A stretch of 46,566 nt of DNA from Limosilactobacillus panis (lineage in GTDB: Bacteria > Bacillota > Bacilli > Lactobacillales > Lactobacillaceae): NCBI RefSeq assembly GCF_019797825.1, contig NZ_CP081856.1, positions 1 to 46,566 on the forward strand, given 5' to 3'. Within the stretch, counting starts at the first letter, position 1, and each line of letters begins with the position of its first letter. Made by a program: the position numbers and the translations under genes. Under the pieces are notes generated by a model, which did no database searches, was not told the origin of the DNA, and was given only the letters and a program-made list of their open reading frames with translations. Positions 32,640-40,857 of the stretch are shown here, piece by piece.

Positions 32640-34191
32640 AGGGGCGTACTTTTTTGACCATGTTTGCGTCCAGCATTGGTATTATTGGTATTGCGGTGGT
32701 TCTAGCACTGTCAAATGGGTTCCAAAGACAAATCGATCAGACCCAGAAGGAGACTCTATCTCAATTTCCAGTGACTATTAGTCAAGTGGGACAGGATGGC
32801 TCCGGGCAGCAGCAAAATTTAAAACAAGAATTTTACAAAAGTAATTCGGTTACAGCCGCTACTAGTGCAGCTGAAAAAGCTCAGCATGAAAATAAATTGA
32901 CGTCAAATTATCTTGACTATGTGGATAAAATTAGTCCTTCGCTCACTAAAAATATTAGTAAGACCTATGCCACTGGACTTAATTTGATTAGAAGTGTTAA
33001 CGGTAAATATCAGGCTGTTAAATTTTCAAATACCAAACAAAGTGGTCAAACCGATTTTGCGACCTTAATGGCTCAAACTACAGGTGTAGGTGGTTCTGTA
33101 TATCCCATTGACCGGAATGGCGGTCAAAGTTTTTTAAAGTCTAACTATAAATTATTGCCTGGGGCTTATCCTGATAAACCGACAGATGTTGTGATGGTCG
33201 TTAATCGAGATAATTCAATTAATATCAATGCTCTCCGTAATTTAGGAATTTCTGTTAAAGAAAATAAAAAGTTTACCTTTGATCAATTAATTGGGACGAC
33301 GATGCAATTAGTTAGTAACGATGATTTTTATCAATCCATACCGACGGGTAATTTTTTACCAGGAAATGACTATCAAAAAATGTCTCAAGCCAATAAAACC
33401 AAGACGTTAAAAGTGGTCGGAATTTTGCGAGTTAAGTCTAAAAATAGCGATGGTATTTTAGCTAGTGGGATTCTTATAGTGATCGGTTGACTAAACAAGT
33501 TATGGAAGATAATCGCGATTCGGCTATTGTCAAGGCACAAAAGAACAGTAATCGTAATGTCATGACCAATCAAGAGTTATCAGCAGAAGCCAAGCCGCAG
33601 ATGTTAGCCATGATTGGTGGCAATGCTGTACCAACTAGTATTCAGATTTATCCTTCAAGCTTTAAAGATAAAGATCAAATCTTGAGCTATTTAGATAAAT
33701 ATAATAAAGGTAAAAGTAAGGTCAATAAGGTGGTTTATACTGATCTTGCAGGGAATGTTTCTAATTTAACCGGTGGCTTGATGGATGCGATCACTTATGT
33801 GTTAGTGGCCTTTGCAGGCATTTCGTTAATCACAAGCATGATCATGATTGCCATCATTACCTATACTTCGGTACTGGAGCGGACTAAAGAGATCGGTGTT
33901 TTAAAAGCTTTAGGTGCAAGAAAAAGGGATATTACCCGGGTATTTGACGCTGAAACAACTATACTAGGTTTTGGTTCAGGTATTTTAGGTGTCTTAATTG
34001 CGTGGTTATTGACTTTTCCAGCAAATATTATTTTGGAGAAAATTACCGGCTTAAGTGGCGTAGCCGCCCTTAATCTCATGCATGGGGTAATTTTAATTCT
34101 GATCAGCACAGCATTAACCGTCTTGGGTGGCCATGTGCCTGCTAGAATGGCAGCTAAAAAGGATGCTGCCATTGCCCTAAGGTCAGAATAA
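32640..34191 (+). pseudogene. ABC transporter permease (FtsX/MacB type), truncated and frameshifted
   Basis: The remaining part begins at KKGRTFLTMFASSIGIIGIA, the first span of an FtsX-type permease; in intact relatives an ATPase domain precedes it, and that is missing here. The large extracellular domain follows. At about 33470-33480 one T is lost (expected LYSDRLTKQ), splitting the gene into frames 32654-33490 and 33487-34191. The second frame holds the three C-terminal spans (ITYVLVAFAGISLITSMIM ..., TKEIGVLKALGARKRDI ...). Junk left by deletion behind hemH; it may once have been a peptide or heme efflux system. Confidence 0.8.
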
Positions 34192-34295
34192 AACAGCAAC
34201 CAACGTAATTTTCTATTTACATTTAAGCTAAAGTTCTATACATTTAGTTAGTGTGTTTATAATTGGAACAACTAAATTTATATGAGGTGATTAAC

Positions 34296-34784
34296 ATGGC
34301 TGAAGAATCAAAGACCGTTGATATAAAAGATATGTTACATTTTAAAACTGGTAATATTGCCTTACCTGTTTTGGAAACAATTCTGAATACGATTCCCTTT
34401 GAATTGGGATTTTGTGACGAGAATGATGAATTTCAATGGTTCACTGATAATGGACATCGGGTCTACAAACGTTCTAAAGAGACCCTTGGTAAAAACGTTT
34501 TAGGCCTACATCATGGCGGCGCCCGCCCACAGGTTCAAGAATTATTGAAACAATTTCATGCTGGTACAAAGGATAATTTTGAATTTTTACTAGATCTTGA
34601 TGGTCGTAAAATTTATATTTCTTTTTATGCAGTTCATGATGAGAATGGTAAATACCTTGGTTGTTTTGACTTTACAGGGGACATCACTGAGTTACAACAA
34701 ATGAAAGAAACTGCTAAGGTGATTCCACCTATGGATGCCATTAAAGCTAAAGAAGCTGCTGAAAAATCGACAGATAAAGATTAA
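34296..34784 (+). CDS. PAS-domain protein (DUF438-type C-terminal PAS)
   Basis: A 162-residue cytosolic protein: an N-terminal helix, one PAS domain (ETILNTIPFELGFCDENDEF ... GKYLGCFDFTGDITELQQM) and a charged tail. The pattern matches the PAS part of DUF438 proteins, with LHHGGARPQVQELLKQFHAG replacing the usual CHPP motif. PAS domains bind small ligands or cofactors; proximity to hemH and the HemQ remnant makes heme a candidate ligand, which is inference. The ATG at 34296 is chosen because GAGGTGA lies upstream; the longer frame from a TTG has no site. It has its own -10 (TATAAT, 34258-34263) and terminator. Confidence 0.75.
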   Translation: MAEESKTVDIKDMLHFKTGNIALPVLETILNTIPFELGFCDENDEFQWFTDNGHRVYKRSKETLGKNVLGLHHGGARPQVQELLKQFHAGTKDNFEFLLDLDGRKIYISFYAVHDENGKYLGCFDFTGDITELQQMKETAKVIPPMDAIKAKEAAEKSTDKD

Positions 34785-34791
34785 TTAAAGC

Positions 34792-34830
34792 AAACCTTTA
34801 AGACAAAGTTGACGTCTTAAAGGTTTTTTT
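34792..34830 (+). terminator. Terminator of the PAS gene
   Basis: Perfect 13-bp stem AAACCTTTAAGAC / GTCTTAAAGGTTT followed by a T run. Confidence 0.92.
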
Positions 34831-34926
34831 ATCGAAATCACGAATGTGAATATAATTAAAAAAGATTATAAAAAAGGCTGATTTAATTAGATTCGCGCGT
34901 TTTATAATCAAGTTTCAGTAAGACAA

Positions 34927-36488
34927 CTGAAACTTGAAAGCCAATAATCACGCCAAAGGCGTGTGGTTATTGGCTTTTTTGGCAAAAAAATAAACGCAAG
35001 CTCTCCTGCGTTGTATACTTTAGTCGACCAAAACCAAGATACAAAGGAGACTTACGTCATGAATATTATAAGACAAAAAAATACAGAAAACGAGCTTCAC
35101 AATATTGTTCATCAATTTACTTCCCTCATTGGTCTATCTAAACTCACCAAGTTGGTGAATTATCGCCGGAATTCAGAAATCAGCTTGATGAAGGTCATTG
35201 AATGGCTGCTCACGACAAAGTTCCTGGGGCGCTCGCTTTATCGAGCCCATGAAACACCTAACTTTACCAGTCGCACCGTCAGAAATAATTTGAACGATGG
35301 CCGGATCAATTGGCAACGCTTGATTTGTCAAGTTGGGAGTCATTTAATCAAGCATTTACGACCGTTTATTGACCGCCGGCGGCGGTTAGCATTGATCATT
35401 GACGATACACTCTTTTCCCGTGAGTACGCCACCCAAACCGAATTACTAGCGCGAGTCTTTGACCATGACAAACAGTTATATATTAAGGGATACCGGGCTT
35501 TAACTTTGGGTTGGAGTGACGCCAATACATTCTTACCGATCAACTTTGCATTAATGTCTTCCAAGAAGCCACAAAACGTCCTTGGAAAATCAGCTAAAAC
35601 AACCGATCAACGAACAATTGCTGGCCGGAGACGTCGCCAAGCACAGCAAAAAATGAACCTCGTTTCATTGCAGCTTGTCAAGCAAGCCCTCGCAAATGGC
35701 GTTCTAGCTGACTATGTGTTATTTGATAGCTGGTATAGCTCACCAAAAATGTTCTATGAATTAACCAAGTTGGGATTAAACGGCGTGGGCATGCTTAAAC
35801 GGTCCAGCAAAATTTACTATCAATATCGCGGACGGCAATATTCAGTTAAAGCATTATACAAGCGACTGCAGGCCTCAAAATATCAACCCAAGCAAGCTTA
35901 TCAATACAGCTGCTTTGTCGAAGCGCACGTCGGGAACCAAAAATTCAAGCTTCGCTTGGTATTTGTGGCTAATCGGGCCCGTCAAGATGACTACCTAGTA
36001 CTGGCAACGACTCAGTTAGGCCTTCAGCCACAAGAGATCATTCAACTATACGCCCGAAGATGGCAAATTGAGAATTACTTTAAAGTTGCCAAGCAATACT
36101 TGCGGCTCGACAAATCACAAGTTCAAAATTATGACGGGCTTTGTGGCCATTTAGCAATTGTCATGATGACTTATGACCTATTAGCTTGGCAGGAACGGCA
36201 AAATCAGGATGATCGCACCATTGGGGATTTATTCTTTATAATGAACGAAGCCATGCCAGATATTGAGTTGTCTCAAGCACTGGTATGGCTTCTAAATTCG
36301 TTAAAAACGATTATTAATCATGAAGTTTATGCAAGAAGAGCCCAAATTATTCAGATGATGAATCAGTTCTTCACATTTTTGCCGAAACGGTTAGTTTCGC
36401 TGTTAACAGCAAGCTAAATGGTTAAATTAATTAAAATATGCCCTGTGATACCAAGGGATCAGTCTGTCTTCATACTTTCAAGTTTCAG
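34927..36488 (+). mobile_element. IS4-family element, copy 2
   Basis: 1,562 bp, same ends and orientation as 16246-17807. Eight-base target duplication TAAGACAA at 34919-34926 and 36489-36496. Just before the left duplication stands an extra copy of the right IS end (TCAAGTTTCAG, 34908-34918), a scar of an earlier IS copy at the same site. Its left-end hairpin is more perfectly paired than in copy 1 (GCCAAT for GCTAAT). Confidence 0.92.
35059..36417 (+). CDS. IS4-family transposase, copy 2
   Basis: 452 residues, identical to the copy at 16378-17736 except Glu for Ala in LQPQEIIQ. The catalytic Asp, Asp and Glu signatures are all intact. Direct orientation of the two copies, 18,681 bp apart, makes deletion of the intervening block by homologous recombination likely. 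Confidence 0.93.
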   Translation: MNIIRQKNTENELHNIVHQFTSLIGLSKLTKLVNYRRNSEISLMKVIEWLLTTKFLGRSLYRAHETPNFTSRTVRNNLNDGRINWQRLICQVGSHLIKHLRPFIDRRRRLALIIDDTLFSREYATQTELLARVFDHDKQLYIKGYRALTLGWSDANTFLPINFALMSSKKPQNVLGKSAKTTDQRTIAGRRRRQAQQKMNLVSLQLVKQALANGVLADYVLFDSWYSSPKMFYELTKLGLNGVGMLKRSSKIYYQYRGRQYSVKALYKRLQASKYQPKQAYQYSCFVEAHVGNQKFKLRLVFVANRARQDDYLVLATTQLGLQPQEIIQLYARRWQIENYFKVAKQYLRLDKSQVQNYDGLCGHLAIVMMTYDLLAWQERQNQDDRTIGDLFFIMNEAMPDIELSQALVWLLNSLKTIINHEVYARRAQIIQMMNQFFTFLPKRLVSLLTAS

Positions 36489-36554
36489 TAAGACAAATTA
36501 AAAAGGCTCTAGGAACCTCTCACAGCGTCCTAGGGCTATTCTTTTTAACGTTAA
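36489..36554. repeat. 66-bp repeat with terminator, copy 2
   Basis: 65 of 66 identical to 16180-16245; here it continues into the end of a small helix-turn-helix gene and serves as its terminator. This shows where the copy at 16180 came from. Confidence 0.9.
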
Positions 36555-36657
36555 TTATTATTCAGCCCATCTTTCCTAACCTGCCGTTTGATGCGCTTAA
36601 CGGTACTCTCGCTAACACCAGTAGCAAGCGCAGTGTCCTTTTTTCACGATTAACCAT
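36551..36657 (-). pseudogene. Small helix-turn-helix protein with a frameshift
   Basis: The ATG at 36657 has GAAAGAAGGG upstream, overlapping the end of the resolvase gene, so it would be coupled to it. The first frame (MVNREK) is lost in a run of six A. Adding one A gives DTALATGVSESTVKRIKRQV and a stop at 36551. A 107-base span (one short of 36 codons) confirms a single-base loss. The fold would be a lone helix-turn-helix of about 35 residues, perhaps an accessory to the resolvase. Confidence 0.5.
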
Positions 36658-36671
36658 ACTAAACCCTTCTT

Positions 36672-37283
36672 TCAACTTGCTTGGTCAATACGCTTAATAA
36701 TCCGATAAAGCTGTTGCCGTGAAAGTCCATACTTACGAGCTAGACCTGCCTTACTCTTATAATTGCCAGCTTGGTAATCCTTCTTGATACTTTCAAAGAC
36801 TAGCCTACCTTCACGGTCTGAACTATCTTCGGAAAACTTAGTAGGACGACCTTTGTAAGCACCACGCTTCTTGGCCTGCTCGATACCTTGACGCTGACGC
36901 TCTCTAATCTTCTCACGCTCGTTCTGGGCCACAAAACCCATAAGATTAATCATCATGTCCAGCATGAATTGGTCAACAAGATTGTTGCCAGTATGGGTTT
37001 GCGGTAGGTCGTCAACAATCAGACTTACACCTTTATTCTTTAGTTCCTGTACTAGGCGCTGAATGTCTTTGTAATTACGGCTCAATCGGTCAAGACTAAC
37101 AACCTCTACCGTGTCGCCCTCTCTAACGTAATTCAGCAGAGAATGAAGCCCTGACCTGTTAGTATTCTTGCCAGAAAACTTATCGGTAAAGACTTTATCT
37201 GCTTCAACTTCTTTAGCTCTAGCCAATTGCCGTGCTAAATTTTGCCCCTTACTAGATACCCTGGCATAAAAGACTAATGCCAT
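36672..37283 (-). CDS. Serine recombinase (resolvase family)
   Basis: A 203-residue resolvase: catalytic Ser in VFYARVSSKGQ, arginines in SLDRLSRNYKD, an E-helix with QNEREKIRERQRQG, and a C-terminal helix-turn-helix KAGLARKYGLSRQQLYRII. AAGGGGG lies upstream of the ATG. Repeats in the 150-bp upstream region (ATGTTACA twice near 37315-37334) could be its crossover site. It lies beside a 70-residue gene paralogous to the one at 19916, which has lost its own resolvase neighbour. Likely multimer resolution. Confidence 0.9.
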   Translation of the reverse strand: MALVFYARVSSKGQNLARQLARAKEVEADKVFTDKFSGKNTNRSGLHSLLNYVREGDTVEVVSLDRLSRNYKDIQRLVQELKNKGVSLIVDDLPQTHTGNNLVDQFMLDMMINLMGFVAQNEREKIRERQRQGIEQAKKRGAYKGRPTKFSEDSSDREGRLVFESIKKDYQAGNYKSKAGLARKYGLSRQQLYRIIKRIDQAS

Positions 37284-37314
37284 TTGAATAACCCCCTTAT
37301 TTCTCTACACCTTT

Positions 37315-37334
37315 ATGTTACACATAAATGTTAC
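37315..37334. repeat. Paired ATGTTACA motif upstream of the resolvase
   Basis: ATGTTACA occurs twice within 20 bases, separated by CATAA, in the short space between the resolvase start and the terminator of the 70-residue gene. Candidate resolvase binding site or operator. Confidence 0.4.
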
Positions 37335-37410
37335 AGTAGTAAAGGCTTAATGTCGGGATTTATGAATTGAGCGTTAGAGTGTACCCAAAAGTTACATTTT
37401 AAGGACAAAT

Positions 37411-37436
37411 AAAAAGCCCCACAATTATGTAGGGCT
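37411..37436 (-). terminator. Terminator of the 70-residue gene
   Basis: On the minus strand AGCCCTACA / TGTGGGGCT is followed by TTTTTAT. IS1182 has replaced the equivalent hairpin at the paralogous gene (19916). Confidence 0.8.
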
Positions 37437-37647
37437 AATCTAATTCTAGTACTTTAAGTGCCTCATATAGTTTCTGTTGAGCTTCATTAATTGCCCTTAG
37501 CTCTGTGCTGTAATCGCCGTTGTCTAGCTCTTTAATCCTAGCTTTAAGGTCCTGTAACTGGTCAGCCTCTAAGCTAATTAAATTATGATACTGCTTAATC
37601 TGGTCCAGCACGCTTTCGTGATTAGTTAAGTCTTTAAGTTCAGCCAT
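37435..37647 (-). CDS. Small helical protein of unknown function, paralogue 2
   Basis: 70 residues (MAELKDLTNHESVLDQIKQY ... YEALKVLELD), about three quarters identical to 19916-20128 and of the same length. Predicted two long helices with leucine spacing that suggests a coiled coil. AGAGGTGG precedes the start. Conserved pairing with a terminator and adjacency to a resolvase suggest a transferred plasmid module. No family recognised, no catalytic motif seen. Confidence 0.6.
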   Translation of the reverse strand: MAELKDLTNHESVLDQIKQYHNLISLEADQLQDLKARIKELDNGDYSTELRAINEAQQKLYEALKVLELD

Positions 37648-37923
37648 TGCAAACCACCTCTTTCAGTCCAATTATAACTTCAAACTCTGCCAGATTCCTA
37701 TGTAATAATGTCTAAAAAGTGTCTTAGAAAGTAGCTCTTAACACTTACTGTAACAAGGAATGTCAGCATTTCTTAGCTTTTGGAATTGCAACAGATAGTG
37801 GTACTTAATTAAGACTAAATTTAGCTAGAATTACCATAATTAGTTATTAAATAAAGAGAGATTAAGCAAGATTAAGCCTAACCTAGTTCTTTTAAGCACC
37901 TAGAATAATACACTACTTATTTT
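37648..37923. other. AT-rich intergenic region without a gene
   Basis: Apart from a TATAAC-type -10 just upstream of the 70-residue gene, nothing coding or clearly structured is seen. Short complementary pieces (AAGTGTCTTAG / CTTAACACTT near 37716-37749) are present but weak. Confidence 0.4.
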
Positions 37924-37980
37924 TAGTAAGTGAACATGAACACTATTTTAATCTGTTCATGTTATTTCTTGCAATCTGCC
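37924..37980. mobile_element. ISLpl1-type end fragment
   Basis: The last 26 bases, read from 37980 on the minus strand, start GGCAGATTGCAAGAAATAAC, the left end of the ISLpl1-type elements. Only the end survives. A palindrome ACATGAAC / GTTCATGT (about 37934-37963) overlaps it. Confidence 0.6.
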
Positions 37981-38765
37981 TTATGAATTATCTCGATGTC
38001 AACCTTATCAGACTGAATTAGCACAAACAGATGCCGAATACAAGCGATCACGATGTGGTCGGAAAACTAAGCTGAGCGATGAGTTAAAGCAAAAAATTCT
38101 CAACCATTTACGTCTAAGCTGGTCACCAGGAATGATTGCTTACGAATTTAAACTAGCTACTAAATCTACTTATAATTGGCTAAATCAGGGGAGAATTGGT
38201 TTTTCCTTGAATGATCTACCTGAACATGGCGTACGCCAACGGCGTAACGTTGACCAACGATCCAAATATAATCAATCTTTGGGGCGATCAATTGAACAGC
38301 GTCCCATGATGATTAATCAACGTAATCGCATCGGCGATTTTGAACTAGATACAGTCGTTGGTCCTCGTGGGCATAGTAAGGCTGTTTTATTAACTTTAAT
38401 CGATCGCAAATCACAGTTTCTTTGGGCATACCGGTTAAAAGATCGGACGACAGCGACTGTTAGCGACTATTAATGAAGCACTAACTAAGTTCCTAACCAC
38501 TTTTAATGGTCCGGTGCACAGCTTTACTGTGGACCGTGGCATTGAGTTTAGTGGGCTAGTATCACTTGAATCACAATATGGTATTAAGACCTATTACTGC
38601 CATGCTTATACTCCAGCTGAACGTGGTAGTAATGAACGCTTTAATCGGAATTTACGTTATTTTTATCCTAAAGGGACTCGTTTTGAACACATTAGTACTC
38701 AAGATTTAACGACGACGTTACTCCAAATTAACCAGCGACCGCTTAAAATACTCGACTGGCAAACA
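37981..38765 (+). pseudogene. IS30-family transposase remnant (third type)
   Basis: Broken transposase distinct from the other two IS30 types. The first part (LAQTDAEYKRSRCGRKTKLS ... RIGDFELDTVVGPRGHSK) ends at a stop at 38471. The second part (SFTVDRGIEFSGLVSLESQY, CHAYTPAERGSNERFNRNL) is in another frame. All three catalytic regions are visible but split; the N-terminus is cut at 37980 and the C-terminus at about 38765 (ILDWQT). Confidence 0.85.
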
Positions 38766-38775
38766 CGTCGCATAA

Positions 38776-38815
38776 GAAAAGGGCAATCAGCATTGTTGAG
38801 TTGCTACGATTGCCC
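38776..38815 (-). terminator. Minus-strand terminator-like hairpin
   Basis: GGGCAATC (38781-38788) pairs with GATTGCCC (38808-38815); read on the minus strand it is followed by TTTTC. Confidence 0.6.
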
Positions 38816-38886
38816 TCTCCTATAGCCTTATTCAGATTATCAAATACGGAGGTCACTCTCAAGATGAACTAATACTAATGCCACAC

Positions 38887-39017
38887 TTTAGCGGTCTGAG
38901 CCATGCTTGCTCCTCAAAATCAAGATTCAAGGCAAATACTAATACATCTCCCTTGTTTAGCGGTCCGATGCCCGGTTTTGCGTGAACTAATAGGAGTGCC
39001 ATATTTTAGCGGTCTGA
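38887..39017. repeat. Three 13-bp repeats (iteron-like)
   Basis: TTTAGCGGTCTGA at 38887-38899, TTTAGCGGTCCGA at 38956-38968 and TTTAGCGGTCTGA at 39005-39017. Each is preceded by a related ACTAAT...GCCA segment. Uneven spacing (69 and 49 bases) is unlike classic iterons; they may be binding sites for a plasmid replication or regulatory protein. The rest of 38826-39353 has no convincing gene. Confidence 0.6.
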
Positions 39018-39353
39018 CGGCCAATTTACCCCCTTAAAATGGCTATTTTTGCAAAAAAATCGCTGGTGTGTGAGTATATCTGCTCAATTCCCCCATTCCA
39101 CCAACTCCCAAAATCCCACCTCGTAGCCTATCTCTATGGCCTTTACGGCAATAAAATAGACCGATCATCACGATCAGTCAATCAAGTTATACTCATTCTA
39201 TTCTGCTATCTGGTCCGAACCGACGCCCCCCATTAAGTCGACCAAGTTCCCAAGCTCCTCTTTCCAAGTGCTGTTGCTGTGTGAGATTTAATTTCAGCTC
39301 ATGTAAGCCATCCTCAGCCATCTTAGGATTGAATTCGATTTGCCTTAAATGAT

Positions 39354-39716
39354 TAAAACGGCTCAGAATAGCTCTCGTGGCTTTATAGGGCTATCCCCCT
39401 ACTTAAAAAATTCCGTGGTGTGTGAATGAAGCTATTGATTACCACCACCCATTATATAATTCTTCTCTTAGTGGCAACTACCCCCCCCTTTTTAGATACT
39501 CAACATATTTTGTAAATTTTTAGATACCCCTATAATATAGGGTTGCCAAAATATCGACTTTGCGAAAAGCCCACCCCCACATAATACACCTATATATAGG
39601 CGTTTATGTGGGGTGTGCAATTGTAATTTCACAATCTTTTGTGTAATTGCCGTTGCTGTCGTTCCCCTTTTTAAGGGCGATTAGAAGATTGCTAAATGTT
39701 GGTAAAAGACGGGTTT
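39354..39716. repeat. Structured non-coding block A (candidate origin)
   Basis: About 360 bases that recur at 40858-41216 with roughly 85 percent identity by eye. It holds the shared string AAAAAATTCCGTGGTGTGTG, a plus-strand TATAAT near 39532, a conserved AAAATATCGACTTTG, a 10-bp hairpin at 39575-39613 and a second fold GCAATT...AATTGC with CACAA/TTGTG inside. In both copies it lies directly downstream of an HNH gene. Confidence 0.65.
39575..39613. other. Covarying hairpin, copy A
   Basis: CCCCACATAA (39575-39584) pairs with TTATGTGGGG (39604-39613); the loop contains the palindrome CCTATATATAGG (39589-39600). In copy B two base pairs have changed on both sides, keeping the stem intact. Confidence 0.75.
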
Positions 39717-39725
39717 TATAGTTCT

Positions 39726-40028
39726 CTATTCTCCCACCATTTTCAAACTTGTTTCATCATCAATAGTCAACTCAATAGTCAACTCGCCGCGCTTGTATTC
39801 CGTTGCCAATTGAGTAGCTATACTCTCATATCGTTGGTGGATTGTACGGGGTAATATCTCAACATTGAAAATGTTGTTCCCTCGCTGGTCCAGTTTGGCC
39901 CACGGTTTTATGTGGTGGCAAGGATAAGCACGGGGGCGGGTAAGTGCTTTCCAATATAAGTCGTGTTGTCCACTCACTCGCAACCATGCAAGCGCCACTA
40001 TACGGTGTAACCCCGGGCACTCAAGCAT
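39726..40028 (-). pseudogene. HNH endonuclease-like protein, C-terminal remnant
   Basis: 100 codons homologous to the C-terminal part of the gene at 41217-41930. AYPCHHIKPWAKLDQRGNNI followed by FNVEILPRTIHQRYES is an HNH-type motif (His-His ... Asn ... His). The upstream part has been removed by an ISL3 remnant, and the ATG at 40028 is probably not an original start. Together with block A this is the broken twin of the HNH/block B module. Confidence 0.65.
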
Positions 40029-40037
40029 TTCTGGAAA

Positions 40038-40308
40038 TTAATCCTAACCCCAGCGGGGTTACTCAAATATGATAACTATTGGTCACGTCGTAATTTTGGC
40101 TATACTCAGTTGACCGACGTTGAAGTTATTCCACGCTTACTGGCTTTCGTAACTTCTTTAATTTTCGGGCTCGAATCCTGCTTGCCCTTCCTAACTCATA
40201 CTTTGCCATCAACTGGAAGAATAAAAGAACAGCTCATGTCCAATCTCAGACACGAGCTGTTTGAAAAGTTATTCAAATTTTTCTATCAGTACTTCTTGAC
40301 GAAGAGCC
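40038..40308 (+). mobile_element. ISL3-family remnant with internal deletion
   Basis: Translates as two pieces of an ISL3 transposase joined with a deletion: LLKYDNYWSRRNFGYTQLTD ... RLLAF is followed by the C-terminal RNFFNFRARILLALPNSYFA. It ends with the family's right inverted repeat (...GTACTTCTTGACGAAGAGCC, 40308). The left end is missing. Confidence 0.85.
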
Positions 40309-40311
40309 ATA

Positions 40312-40343
40312 AAAAAGAACTGCTCCATCAAAAGCAGTTCTTC
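40312..40343 (-). terminator. Terminator of the cold-shock gene
   Basis: On the minus strand AAGAACTGCT / AGCAGTTCTT is followed by TTTTT. Confidence 0.9.
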
Positions 40344-40358
40344 ATAATATTAGACAAA

Positions 40359-40559
40359 TTATTGTGGAACAACATTAGTCGCTTTAGGTCCTCGATCTTC
40401 TTGTTCAACATCGTAACTAACTTTTTGCCCTTCCTCAAGACTCTTAAAACCGTTAGTTTTAATTGATGAAAAGTGTACGAATACATCTTTACCATCTGAA
40501 CCAGAGATAAACCCAAAGCCCTTATCAGCATTAAACCATTTTACAGTACCATTTTGCAT
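40359..40559 (-). CDS. csp: Cold-shock protein (CspA family)
   Basis: A 66-residue single-domain OB-fold RNA chaperone. [20 protein letters not shown] carries RNP1 (KGFGFI) and VFVHFSSI is RNP2; the length is exactly that of the family. It binds single-stranded RNA/DNA and melts mRNA structure. AGGAGG lies 9 bases before the ATG, and a promoter TTGACA (complement of 40664-40669) with TATCAA 18 bases on gives a leader of about 80 nt, as usual for cold-inducible csp genes. Its place between the two structured replication blocks is notable but may be chance. Confidence 0.95.
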   Translation of the reverse strand: MQNGTVKWFNADKGFGFISGSDGKDVFVHFSSIKTNGFKSLEEGQKVSYDVEQEDRGPKATNVVPQ

Positions 40560-40639
40560 ATATATATATCCTCCTAGGAATCAAACCAAAGTAACCAAAT
40601 TGAATTAACATCTAAGAAAATAATAGATAGCAAAAATGA

Positions 40640-40669
40640 TTGATACTTATAACTTCCCGGATATGTCAA
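40640..40669 (-). promoter_or_regulatory. Promoter of the cold-shock gene
   Basis: Consensus -35 TTGACA (complement of 40664-40669) and TATCAA about 18 bases downstream on the minus strand. The remainder of 40670-40857 shows no gene. Confidence 0.6.
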
Positions 40670-40857
40670 TTTGACTAACTTTAACACTTTAATTCGCTGT
40701 ATGCAACCCTAAACAATTCAAGCACACAGTTTTTCATATGGTAGAGTAATCCAACCATAATCATGCTCAGATCATCTAGCTACTACGCTAATCGCTCTCA
40801 CAGCTCATTAAGTGCGTTTTAATATAAAATACATATAATCTCCTATTGGATTTATTG

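Noticed and set aside
32640..34191. Two separate small transporter genes
   Set aside because: The two frames join into one FtsX-type permease by a single-base correction, and the ATPase part is missing; best read as one pseudogene.
39039..39236. 65-codon plus-strand ORF (MAIFAKKSLVCEYICSIPPF...)
   Set aside because: No ribosome binding site, odd composition, and it overlaps sequence related to the repeated non-coding blocks (AAAATCGCTGGTGTGTGAG).
40110..40466. 118-codon plus-strand ORF
   Set aside because: Runs from an ISL3 remnant frame into the antisense of the cold-shock gene; a chance fusion.
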